64,000 bases of DNA, from assembly GCF_000340215.1 (NCBI RefSeq), contig NW_006921539.1, positions 2,570,056 to 2,634,055 on the forward strand, in the 5' to 3' direction. Below the pieces are notes generated by a model. That model did no database searches, was not told the origin of the DNA, and was given only the letters and a program-made list of their open reading frames with translations. Source of the DNA: Pseudocercospora fijiensis CIRAD86 (taxonomy: Eukaryota > Ascomycota > Dothideomycetes > Mycosphaerellales > Mycosphaerellaceae). Of the stretch, positions 37,760 through 48,300 are shown one piece after another; the stretch's first letter is position 1; each line of letters opens with the position of its first letter. The position numbers and the translations under genes were made by a program.

Positions 37760-38600
37760 TATGCCTTAAGGATTCGGCTCTTCGGGCCTTCCTAAGCCGG
37801 CTGCCTCCCCTTCCTTAAGCTACTATCCTTTATTCGAATCTAACGATAACCTAATAAGGCGGTTTGATAGAAGACTATTTGTTCTAGAAGGTAAGAAGCA
37901 TTAATGTCTCCCTACGATTATATGCTTATTAATTTTCTAGGTCCTACCGATATACCCTCGTCGCCTAAACGCGCAGATGAATATCTTTAGAGGCTAAAGG
38001 GCAAGGGTAAAGCAAGCTAAGTATAGGGAGACCGTAGCGAGAACGAGATATCGGAAGAGCAAGGCTCTCCGCAGTATATACGAAGGAAGGGGGTTCCTCG
38101 GAAAACAGTACCGAAAAACAAGAAGGCTATAGATAGATAGGAGAAGGCTAAAAAGAGTAGGCGGACGAAGACTATCGCGAAGAAAAGTTATCTTTCTATT
38201 AAAAGAAAGGGAACAAGGTAGGACTCGACGATAAAGAAGCGGCGCTTTAAACTAGGTACTATTACCCTTCGCTAGATCCGGCTTTTCTAAAACAAAAGAG
38301 GGACCGAGCTTTTAATCCCTAAGACTCCCTTCTAGCGACTCGTCCGAGAAATTACATTAGATTTTCGGTCTAGTATGCGATTTACGGCTAAGGCGATTAG
38401 TACTCTTTAGGAAGCTACGGAGGCATTTCTCGTAACCGAGCTTGAGCTTTTAAACCTCCTTACTATCTATACGAAGCGGGTTACTCTTTAAAATAAAGAT
38501 ATGCAGCTTCTAGCTAAAATTCGGCGTCGGTTTATAGCGGATTAGTTAGAAATTGTATTTAGTCGTTAGATTAACCTAGGAGGAGGCCCATTTTCGCATC
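37760..38600 (+). pseudogene. hAT element accessory gene 3, degraded
   Basis: Plus-strand frame beginning near an ATG at about 37761 (GFGSSGLPKPAASPSLSYYP, then FESNDNLIRRFDRRLFVLEG). It changes to a basic segment and is followed by a GCCGGC motif pair at 38604-38627. The same stretch is conserved in copy 1 (about 2494-3334, inverted). Several stops. I recognise no domain and the frame after about 37930 is uncertain. Confidence 0.4.
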
Positions 38601-38976
38601 CTTTTGCCGGCTACAGGTGCCGGCTATATTTCTGATTTTATCTCCGCGCCGTCCCTAAATCTAAGGTACGAAGTAGAAACCTAGCGCTCTATATTCACCC
38701 GGCTCTTATAGAGACGAGCTACATTTAGATTAGTTTCTTCGCATATCGCGACCTAGCGGGTAGTAAGCGAAAGGGCGATAGAACGTTTATAATACGTCTC
38801 TATTTAGACCTAAAATACAAAGGTCCTAAGGAGCCCTAGTATCCTAACTATAAGGAGATTCTTTAGTATTAGCACTTTAATCCTCTATACTGCGAGGCAG
38901 ATAGTAAGCCTACGAGAGAGAAACTTCAACGAGAAATTCTCTATAATGCGTAGCGCTATTGTATAGCTATAGATGC

Positions 38977-39660
38977 GTACTAAGTCCGGCAACTCGAAGA
39001 AGAATTGAGATAGCGTATTAGCGACCGAGGAGGAGATCGATAGTATACTAGTAGAGTCGAGGTCTTACAAGCGAAGTATAAGATAATATAGGCTCTTAGT
39101 CGTATAGAGTAACGTACTATATAAATAACTAGGCGTGCTACTTTTATTCACTTACGACCTATATCCTAGGATGCTCTTGTCGTACCTTTTATACTCTTTT
39201 CTAATACCTTACCTGTAATCGCTCCGCGATAACCGAGTGAATATAAGCTATAGGATTTCCGCTCGGTACCTTAGCCTTCGAGATACGGCGGAGTTGATTC
39301 TCTATAATACGTAGCGCTATTGCATAGCTACAGATGCGCACTAAGTCCGGCAACTCGAAGAAGATTTGAGACAGCGACCGAGTAGGAGAATAATAGTATA
39401 TTAGTAGAGTCGAGGTCTTACAAGCGAAGCACGAGATAATATAGGCTCTTAGTCGTATAGAGTAACGTACTATATAAATAACTAGGCGTGCTACTCTTAT
39501 TCACTTACGACCTATATCCTAGGATACTCTTCTCGTACTTTTTATACTCTTTTCTAATACCTTACCTATAAGCGCTCCGCGACAACCGAGTGAATATAAG
39601 CTATAGGGTTTCCGCTCGGTACCTCAGCCTCCGAGATAGGGCGGAGTTGAATTTAGAGCG
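38977..39660. repeat. Two tandem ~361-bp units in the complete hAT copy
   Basis: GTACTAAGTCCGGCAACTCG at 38977 recurs at 39338. The second unit has a short deletion after GAGACAGCGACCGAG. Orthologous to 9194-9900, and to about 1433-2160 inverted. Confidence 0.85.
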
Positions 39661-40184
39661 ATAGCCGGCACTCGTAGCCGGCACTCGTAGCCGGCATATA
39701 GAGACGGTAGTAGGCCTTTTCCTGCTAAATGACTAGCTTGTTTAGTATAGCCTACCTGATATTTCTTATATTTACTAGCAATAGGCCTAGGTTACTTATA
39801 AGATTACTATAGCTAGTAAAGGCATTACTAAAGAATATCTATACTATAGTAGGATACTATTATCACGCCGGCTATTTATTAAAAGGAGGCTTTCGCCTAT
39901 TACTATGCCGGCTATATATGCCGGCTATATTTCAAAGTCTGCCGTACCTGCCTTTTTTAGCCGTGCCTGCCTTTTTCAGCCGTGCCTGCCTTCTTTCCTT
40001 GCTCTAACGTTACTATAATGTAGGCTTGCGCGAAGCTTACTCTGTTGCCTAGCGACACCGCGACACTACCGCTATATTTAACCTTCGTATCGATACCTAT
40101 ACCTCTACGCTCTATATCTACTACCTCCGTAATATCCTCGCTCCGCGCGCGCCTTTGCATACCTTCGTAACGTACTTTTTTCCT

Positions 40185-40490
40185 CAATTCGACGACTTTT
40201 ACAATAGCGAGTCTACTTAACTAAGTTACGACGCCTCGCAAGAAGGGACCTACTGCTTCTACGGGTCGCAACAAGATCGGAAATAGTAGAACGAGTATAG
40301 TATATCAACGTAAGATAGCTACTGCTACTACCGCTAGCTCCGGTGCTAGAAAGGGCGTCGCGAGCAAGGCTCCGCGTAAGACAACGGCGGGCAAGGCTCC
40401 GCGTAAGACAACGGCGGGCAAGGCTCTACGTAAGACGACAACTAGCGCTTCTGCTGCTAGTAGCAATCGTGCGAAGCGTCGATAACGCCT
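40185..40490 (+). pseudogene. Lys/Ala/Thr-rich coding remnant in hAT element
   Basis: Plus-strand frame reading TASTGRNKIGN, then TASSGARKGVASKAPRKTTAGKAPRKTTAGKA, ending SNRAKRR. It has an internal 24-27-bp repeat encoding (A)GKAPRKTT. The other copies (10500-10660 and 1-strand inverse at about 640-800) have one repeat fewer, which accounts for much of the 43-bp offset change between copies. The composition resembles basic histone-tail-like or DNA-binding tails. The rest of the gene is not resolved. Confidence 0.4.
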
Positions 40491-41234
40491 AGGAAGTAAG
40501 TCCTATTTATAGCCGGTAGCGTAGCCGGCAGCGTAGCCGGCAGTGTAGCCGGCATTCTTACTGTCTTTTTACTAATCCTTCTTTAGCCGTAGCCCTCCGT
40601 AAGATTCGGTAGTATTAGAAGAGTTCTTAGCTCCTAATCCGCAAAACTCCTTTCTAACGACTTGTTCGCGAAATTGCCTAGGATTATAGAACGGACCTTC
40701 GCTTCTAAGCCTCCGCGATAGGCGCCCTTTAAGAGGCTACAGAAGCCTACCTAGTTCGTATCTTCGAATGTATGTTTCTCTTCTACCTCTTTTCGGACTA
40801 TGCTAATACTATTTTAGCGGTCAACCTTATAGCTATCTACGCGAAGCGTATAACGATTATAGACAAGGATTTCAAAGCACTCGATCAGATTCTAAAAGGC
40901 TAGAATGTCTACATTCGAGACGGTGCTAGGTAGGATAGATGTTCTAGTAGAAAGGATGTTCGTAGTGTTATCTGTAAGCTTTTCTATATGCGAAATGAGC
41001 CGCTGTTATACGGCGCTGTATACCGCGCTCTAAATACTCTCTAAGTATATGTATATAGTACAGTATGCTTTATTAGCCGTACGGAATAGAAGTCTCCTAA
41101 AATCCCGTTAGTACTAAGGAGTAAAAAGGCCGGCTACGCTGCCGGCTACGCTGCCGGCTACGCTACTAGCTACGCTACTAGGTTTTTCAAAGAACTAAAA
41201 GAAGATAGACATTCCGGTTGATTTGTATTAGTTT

Positions 41235-41767
41235 AGATTTTTATAAAAAGAAAACAGGGAAAAATAAGGAAGGTTGAAGAGCCTAATAGTTATAGTTATA
41301 GGCACTATCCCTGTTTTCTAGAGCATATTATATACCTGCCTTCGCAACTCTACCTAATACTCCCTCTAAATATCCTTATACTCTACCTACTAAAAATTCA
41401 ACTAGGTACCTAGACCTACAGCTGCCTCTATATCTTTTACTATCTTCTATAGGTTGAAGGCCTCTTCTATAGTAGCCTCTACCTCCTTATACAATACGAA
41501 GTTACTACCTGCCCTACCCTTTATATCTCCTAAATAACTAAGAGTTCTAAGGAACGAACTAGCATTCGGCCTTAGTATAGCGAGTAACTAGTGGAACGTT
41601 CTACAGAGCTGCCTTATAGCTCTTTTATATACTATACCGATACCGAGGGAGGAGCTATCCTAGTACTTGATATTGTCGAATAGTTCGGTAGGAAAGTATA
41701 TAAACTTCTTAAGGAGGAGGACTTCTAGGGAAATCGATGAGTTCTGCCTAGATCTAGATAAAGACAT
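41235..41767 (-). pseudogene. hAT element accessory gene on opposite strand (complete copy)
   Basis: Minus-strand frame from ATG at 41767: MSLSRSRQNSSISLEVLLLK, then FPTELFDNIKY, SSSLGIGIVYKRAIRQLCRT, and YKEVEATIEEAFNL, to a stop near 41235 (about 177 codons). Only a few TAG stops, all at likely former Gln/Trp codons. Orthologous to 11407-11939. It lies against the 3' terminus and converges on the other genes. Family not recognised. Confidence 0.55.
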
Positions 41768-42199
41768 TCTACTAAGCAGTTAGGGAATTGAACCGTAAAC
41801 GAAAGGATGAAATTCATACCTAAGGAGTGCAGTTTCCGAACTGAACTATAATGCCTTATATATATATGTATATGCTTTTGATTGGTTAGTGCCCTTAGCT
41901 GATTGTCTATGGATTTGAGGTTATATAAGTACCTTTATACAACCACGTAGCCTAAGTAGGATTCGAAAATTCTATAAGTACTAAGGACTAAAAATGCCGG
42001 CTACGCTGCCGGCCACACTGCTGAGTCTTACAAAGGGCTTGCTTAAAGCTACGTATACATTCGTACACTTCTTAAAAACCGATAAATTATATAGTTCGAA
42101 CTAGCTACTTATATAGTTGCTTAGCAAACCAACCTAAACCAAACTAGAGTTTCGGCTTAGCAAACCAAACTAAACCAACCCGAACTACTGCGGGGTCTA

Positions 42200-42470
42200 G
42201 GGTCACGCGACGAGGTAACGCAAGATCCTGCCTTAAGTTGTATAGTAATGCGACTATCTTGTTTGCCTAAATGTATATATAATACCGCTCGGCAAGTAGC
42301 ATCTACCCGAAATATACTATATCTATATTAAGTCGGGCGTAGGAGCAAGTTAGCCTATTCTTTATCCTTACCGATTAGGAGTAAGTCCGCCGCTGTTTAT
42401 TAATTAGGAGCAAGTAATAGTCGGTTACGGTATAGGAGATAGGCTCTTCTATATACTACCCTACTACTAA
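42200..42470. other. Unassigned RIP-mutated spacer
   Basis: No gene or repeat recognised. Starts GGGTCACGCGACGAGG directly after the hAT end. The embedded ACGCGAC matches 7 of the 8 bases left of the element. Confidence 0.4.
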
Positions 42471-42895
42471 CGTTAGCGTTCCGGATAGGTTAAGTACTCG
42501 CTAAGGCTCGGCGTTAACCTACCCTCTACTATAGTATCCTCGTCTCTTTATTCGACGTTAGCGTTCTAGATAGGCTAAGCACTCGCTAAGGCTCGGTATT
42601 AACCTGCCCTCTACTATAGTATCCTCGTCTCTTTATCTAACGTTAGGGTTCTAGATAGGCTAAGCACTCGCTAAGGCTCGGCGTTAACCTGCCCTCTACT
42701 ATACTATCCTCGTCTCTTTGTCCGACGTTAGCGTTCTAGACAGGTTAAGCACTCGCTAAAGCTCGGCATTAACCTGCCCTCTACTATAGTACCCTCCTCC
42801 CTTCGTCCGACGTTAGCGTTCTAGACAACTTAAATACTCGCTAAGGCTCGGTATAAACTTGCCCTCTACTTTAGTACCCTCCTTTATCGCGAAGT
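42471..42895. repeat. 85-bp minisatellite, five units
   Basis: The segment CGTTAGCGTTC(T/C)(A/G)GA starts at 42471, 42556, 42641, 42726 and 42811, an exact 85-bp period. Each unit contains CACTCGCTAAGGCTCGG, TTAACCTGCCCTCTACTATA and CCTCGTCTCTTT-like segments. Units differ mostly by C/T and G/A, with the fifth most diverged. No coding role seen. Confidence 0.92.
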
Positions 42896-43299
42896 ACGTA
42901 CGGCTCTTCGCTTAGCAAAGCGTATATTAGGCGCAGGTCCTCTATATATTATAAGAGGGAGGGAGGAGTAGGGCGGCTAAAAGCTACGGTACTATTCTCC
43001 TACTAGTAGCTTAGCTTCGACGTAGTATATAGTTAGTAAGTATAGGTCGGCAAGGGGTATATTAAGCGCAAGTCCTTTATAGCTATACTTCCTTTTACTT
43101 TAGCGTAGAGGTTGCCGTAGGCCTAGCTACTAAAAGCTACGATACTGTTCTCCTGCTACTAGTAGTAGCTAGTCTCTTAGCTAAGCTTGTAGGAGCCTAA
43201 GGCATGCGTCGTTATCGTATTAATTACTTTTGCTAGCGTGGTTTTGCTAGAAGTGCGCTTAATCGACTAAACTCGATAGCTTTTAGGAAGGGGGCGAGT
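42896..43299. repeat. Degenerate duplicated segment
   Basis: Two diverged versions of one module: GTATATTAGGCGCAGGTCCT...GGCTAAAAGCTACGGTACTATTCTCCTACTAGTAG (about 42930-43012) and GTATATTAAGCGCAAGTCCT...CTAAAAGCTACGATACTGTTCTCCTGCTAC (about 43050-43165). No coding motif recognised. Confidence 0.6.
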
Positions 43300-43880
43300 T
43301 TAATAGTTTAGGTGCCGGTTTAGGTACGTAGCAATGTTACTATCGGCATTGACTTAATGTTAATAATATAGCTTCTAGATAGGGGATTGAACACTTAACT
43401 AGTATACTATTTAAACCTTACTTCTGCCTGCCTTCCCCTTCTAACTAAGCTATACCTATCTAAGCTATTACCTAGGCAGTAGCAATGAGGGTATATAATA
43501 AGACTGCAATTTACGACCTTTAACTAATAATAATCGACTAAAACGAAGCGACGCCTAGCTATAACTAGGTAAGGAGTTGCAGTAATCCTTTACGCCTAGT
43601 TATTAAGTTACGTAGGGAACCTAAGGGATTTAGGCTATTTAATAGTATTTTCTAAGGCAGCTAGTAGCCTAATAAACTAGTAGAGGTAACTGCCTATTGT
43701 CTAACCCTAAAGAAATTAGTCCGCCTAGTTTTCTATAGCGGCACTTCTTCGGAAGTGTGTAAGGTCGAAGTCTAGTAGGCATATTTACTTAGTTAATTCG
43801 TAACGTGTCTTAAAGGGTCGTATACTCGAGGTCTATATCGTGTCCGCAAGAGTAACTCCGGGTATTGCCCGTCTACAGTT
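43300..43880. repeat. Dispersed repeat Y, second copy
   Basis: Shares, in inverted orientation, long stretches with 51480-52080: for example the ATACTCGAGGTCTATATCGT and GAGTAACTCCGGGTATTGCC segments near 43825-43865, and CTAGCTATAACTAGGTA near 43555. No recognisable protein; perhaps the non-coding part of an LTR element. Confidence 0.6.
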
Positions 43881-43918
43881 TTTTGCCTCTAGTCTTTTTT
43901 TTTGGCCTTAGTATATAG

Positions 43919-43985
43919 TGTGCGGTATGCGGTATACGGTGTGCGGTATACGGTATGCGGTATACGGTATACGGTATGCGGAGTC
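43919..43985. repeat. Heptamer tandem repeat (TGCGGTA)n
   Basis: About nine 7-bp units, a mixture of TGCGGTA and TACGGTA. The only common difference is TG to TA, the RIP change, so the repeat itself appears to have been mutated after it expanded. Confidence 0.88.
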
Positions 43986-44325
43986 GGTTTGCTATACGCG
44001 CATCGTAGCATTGTCGCGTCGTTACGTTAGCGCATTGTATAGAGGGTAGGTAAGTAGTATTAGCGCATTGTTATTGTCGCGCTTTAAAGGAAGTAACGTA
44101 AAAGGAAGGCACGTAATAGCTTCGGAGGCCGAGTTTGTCCGTCCTACTAGTTCGTATAGAATGTAGCTAATAAGAGCTTTAGCTTTCTAAAATCCGGGGA
44201 ACTATATACGTAGTCAAACAGGGAATTAAGCTACTGTGCGAGACTGCTATAGTAGTGCGAGCTTCGCTCGCAATTATCCTTCGTTACTAACAATTGCTTG
44301 CCTCTAATTAGTTAGCTAATAGCAC
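43986..44325. other. Unassigned spacer
   Basis: No gene recognised. Ends with CACCCCGGGGGTAGTATTA, a segment that also occurs at 50722-50744 next to another Gypsy fragment. Confidence 0.4.
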
Positions 44326-44335
44326 CCCGGGGGTA

Positions 44336-47300
44336 GTATTAATCCTAGGCCTTCTAGTAACATTATAGGCCCTTAGCCTTCTTCTTATTCTTTATACTAG
44401 TCTAATACTTATCTAACAACTTAGTTATATCTTTAAAAGAGGCTTTAGCTTCCTAAGAGTCCTATTTAGGTAAATAGCCTTACTACCTTAACAGGTATTC
44501 CTTCTTGCCCTGCCTAGTTCGGTGCTTTAGGATACGTTCTATAGACTATAGCTCTTCGCCGTTAGCTAGCATCTCTTTATGTTTAGTAGGGGCTTCTTTA
44601 GGGTCTCCTCGGTAGTAGTATAGTTTAAGGAGGGAGATATAGAAGGTGTTATAGATAGTGTAGTGTTACTAGTGTAGTAGGAGCTATAACTAATAGGCCT
44701 AGCTATTGCCCTTCGGTTCTCGGATTCGGAATAGGCTAATGAACCGTAGTGCCAGTTTAGGGCGTGTTTTACTATTAGGTAATAGGTGTTTGCGGATGCG
44801 GAGGTTCTTTATACTAAGTATAACTATATCGCCTTGCTTAAAGGTTATCGGTATATAGTATTTATTATAATAGGCCTTCTAATAGGCCTAGGCCTTTACT
44901 AGTTTGTTAGCTATCTTAGCGTGAATTTCTCGTATCTTTTGAACCCTCTCGATAGCCGCTAGTATTTTAGGGGCTTAACGCGCTTTCCTTCTCTTACGCT
45001 CGGCCTCGAGCGAGGTAAACAGATCTTATAGCAAGGTAGCGTTTTAGCCTATTATTGCTATATACAGCAATACCTTAGTTAATAAGTAGACACTGTTATT
45101 GTATACGAATTTAGCTAGTTATAGGAGGTTGACCTAGTCGTTAGGGTTCTCGTTAATACAGCTACGCAGGTACTGCTACAGGGTGGCATTTTGCCTCTCT
45201 GTTTAACCGTTAGTCTGCAGACAGAAGGCTATTAATAGCCGATACTTCAGTCTTAGCTATAGGCATATTTCGCTCTAGTAATAAGATGTGAATATTAAGC
45301 CTCGGTTAGAGACTATCCCTTTAGGGGTTCCCTAATAGCTATAGAAGATGTTATTCTATAGGGCTTTAGCTATATTAATAGCAGTCTAATCCTTCCGAGT
45401 AGGGATATAACGGGCGCCTTTAGTAAACCGATCTACTATAATAAGGATAGTATTGTATACGTCCTTGCTACCCCTACGCTTAGTAGGAGGAAGGCCTGTA
45501 ATAAAGTCTATTATAAGCTCTACAAATAGTTTCTTTAGAATAGGAAGTAAAGACAACTCGCCGAATAGTAAGTGCTTTAGTACTTTAACTCGTTAATATA
45601 CGGTATACGTGTTTACGTAGTCCTTTATGTCCCGCTTACTATTTAGCTAGTAGTATATACGCGATAGTAGCTCGTACGACCTCTCTATACTATAGTAACT
45701 AGCAAGCTTACTATTATAGTGTCGCTTAAGAAGCTCTTGTCGGATCGAATGCTCGGTAGGGACATACAATCTACCCTTATAGCGCAAATAGCTATCGGTA
45801 TTAATCGACTAATTCTTGCTAGATCTAGTCTTACGGCTACTTCTAAGCTAATTTATACGAGCAGTAGCAAAGGCGTCCCTTTGCTAAGCACGTAACAGCT
45901 TATCTATAAATGCTCGTCTATCCCCTTCTATAAGTTCGCTTAATAGTACCCTTGCTATCTTGTATAGTACGCACTATATATATCTAGTAGCACTAGTAGC
46001 CGGATCAACTGTAGTAGTACTTTAATCGCTATTACTATATATAGCGATATCGACTAGGGAGTTATTATAACTTCTCCTATCTGTGTCCTTAATACGTACT
46101 ATTAATATAGTAAGAGCATTAATATGCTTTAAGCCGTCGCGGAGTCCGGTAAGCCGCTTATCCTACGCTTACTTATTAATAATACAGGCTATAGCAATCT
46201 TATACTATAGGGTTAGAAACAAAGAGTTGATATACTAGGTCTTGCTATTATAATTAGGTCGCCTCGATAGGCTATTAGTAGGGTTGCTTACGCCTAGCCG
46301 ATATAATATATTAAAATCGAACCCGGCGAGGTAGACGGCCTATCTAGCCTATCGACCTATAACCCTAGTAACCTTAGTAATGCTACGGAGGTTGTTATAG
46401 TCTGTATAGACCTATATCGTATATTAGGCCCTATCGAGGTAGTGCCTCTAATACTTAAAGGCCTCGACAATAGCTAGTAACTCTTACTCGTAGGTCTCGT
46501 AGCGACGCTTAGTATTAATTATCTTCCTCGAGAAGAAGGCAATCGGGTGCTAATAATAGTCCTTGTCCGATTGTTGTAATATAATAGCTAATATAGCAAA
46601 CTATAAAGCGTTAGTCTTAATACGGATTAGTTTGCTTAGTACGAAGTAGTATAATAAGGGGACTTTAGTAAATCGCTTCTTTAAACCGTTAAAAGCGGCT
46701 TATACTCTATTAGTCTATTTAAACTCTCTAGTTAGGTTAGCCTTGGTTTTAGTAAGCTTAGTTAGGGGTATTACGTATCGTAAGTAACCCTCGATAAATC
46801 GACGGTAGAAGTTAGCAAAACCTAGGAATAATTAAAGCTCCTTAATACTAGTAGGCGTTAGCTACTTAGTAATAGTCTTAATCCGATTAGGATTAGCCTT
46901 AACACCCTTAGTTAATACGAGGAAGCTAAGGAAGGCTACCTCCTTAGTAGCGAAGGTATATTTAGAGGGCTTATAATATAGTCTATAGGTCCTTAGGCGA
47001 TCGAGTACCTTACGGACTATAGCCTAGTATTCCGTAATATTAGGTAAATAGGTATAGACTAGGATGTTATCTAGGTAAACTATATAGAGGTAGTCTAGTA
47101 GGCCCGATAGGGCCCGATTAATATAGGACTAGAATGTAGCAGGGGCATTAGCTAGGCTAAATAGTATAACTAAGTACTTAAAATAGCTATAACGAGTATA
47201 GAAGGCTGTATTCTATTCGTCGCCCTTCCGAATACAGATGCGATAGTAGGTATCCTTAATGTCTAGTATAGTATAAAAGTAGGCGCTAGAAAGGCGATCG

Positions 47301-48300
47301 AGGGTCTTATTAATAAGCGGGGGTAGGTAGCGGTCTTTAATAGTAACAGCGTTAAGCCTACGATAGTTAATATATAGGCGTAGGCTACTATCCTTCTTTA
47401 GTACGAACAGGATAGGTGCACTAGCAGGGCTATTACTATACTAAATTCGACTATTAGCTAGATTCTTATTAAGGTACTTACGTAGTATAGCAAGCTCTCG
47501 TTTACTAAGGTTATAGAGGGGCCTAAAAGGAACCTCCTTGCCCTATATAATATCGATCTTATAGTCCGTCTCTTTAAATATAGGCAATGTCGATACTAGG
47601 TAGTATTTAAACACATCGATATAGGTCTCTCGAATAGGCTATAGTATGCGAGCAAGCTAATTAGGGTCTATGCTATTAGGGGGTATAGGTTTATCGTTAT
47701 CCCCTAATAGGTCGACTATTAGGTTAGCTACGGCAGGTATTAGATTGCCGATAAATAGGACCCTAATATCGTTAGGGCACTCGCTAGCGTCGATATGCTT
47801 AATATCCTCTTTTCTAGCGATTCTAAATCGCTACTATTAGCTGCCTAAGTCTATAACTATAGTATAGTACTTAAGAACAGGGTTGCTAATAATAATATTA
47901 GATAGAAGGTTGTCTATATCTACTGCGTAGGTAGTGAAATCTAGTAAGCGTTTATTGCCGAGGTCGTCTTTTAGAACTATAGGAACGTAGTAGGCCCTAT
48001 AGGTTAAGTGCCGAGCGTTATTAAACTAAGTAAGGGTTAGTATATCGGTTCTAGGCAATTGTCGAAGGTCTAATTGCTTAGCTAGGCGATAGCTAATAAG
48101 GGCACTAACCGAATTTCCTAGGTCTAGTATAACCTTAGTCTTATAGTTAGCTCTATATATGTCCTATATAAGACAGGTACGTATAATAGCTAGCACAATA
48201 TCGATAGTTTTACGCCGTATAAGGCTAATAGTTAGTGCGGCGCTTATTCTTTTTTTAACTAATAAGAAGGGCCGATAGGGGTAGCATTAGCGGCTAAAAG
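44336..48300 (-). pseudogene. Gypsy C pol, degraded
   Basis: Minus-strand motifs: protease KVILDLGNSVSALISYRLAK (about 48075-48155); RT SSLRLYINYRRLN (about 47345-47400); RT active-site region with YLDNILVY-type sequence (about 47050-47100); integrase GTPKGIVSNRG-like (about 45290-45350); chromodomain-like KKEYLLR.QGY.PK (about 44470-44510). Stops at expected Trp/Gln codons; inactive. Confidence 0.83.

Larger units (their letters stand above)
32262..42199 (+). mobile_element. Large hAT-type transposon, apparently full length (9.9 kb)
   Basis: Begins TAGACCCCGCAGTGGTTCGG and ends CGAACTACTGCGGGGTCTA, which are terminal inverted repeats of a hAT-like element. Between them lie subterminal repeats, accessory gene 1, a degraded hAT transposase, further unrecognised coding remnants, a tandem repeat, and a convergent gene near the 3' end. 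The left flank is GACGCGAC. CACGCGAC occurs four bases beyond the right end, so the target duplication is at best imperfect. hAT elements are usually 2.5-5 kb, so this one is about twice the normal size. RIP-type stops break all genes. Confidence 0.82.
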
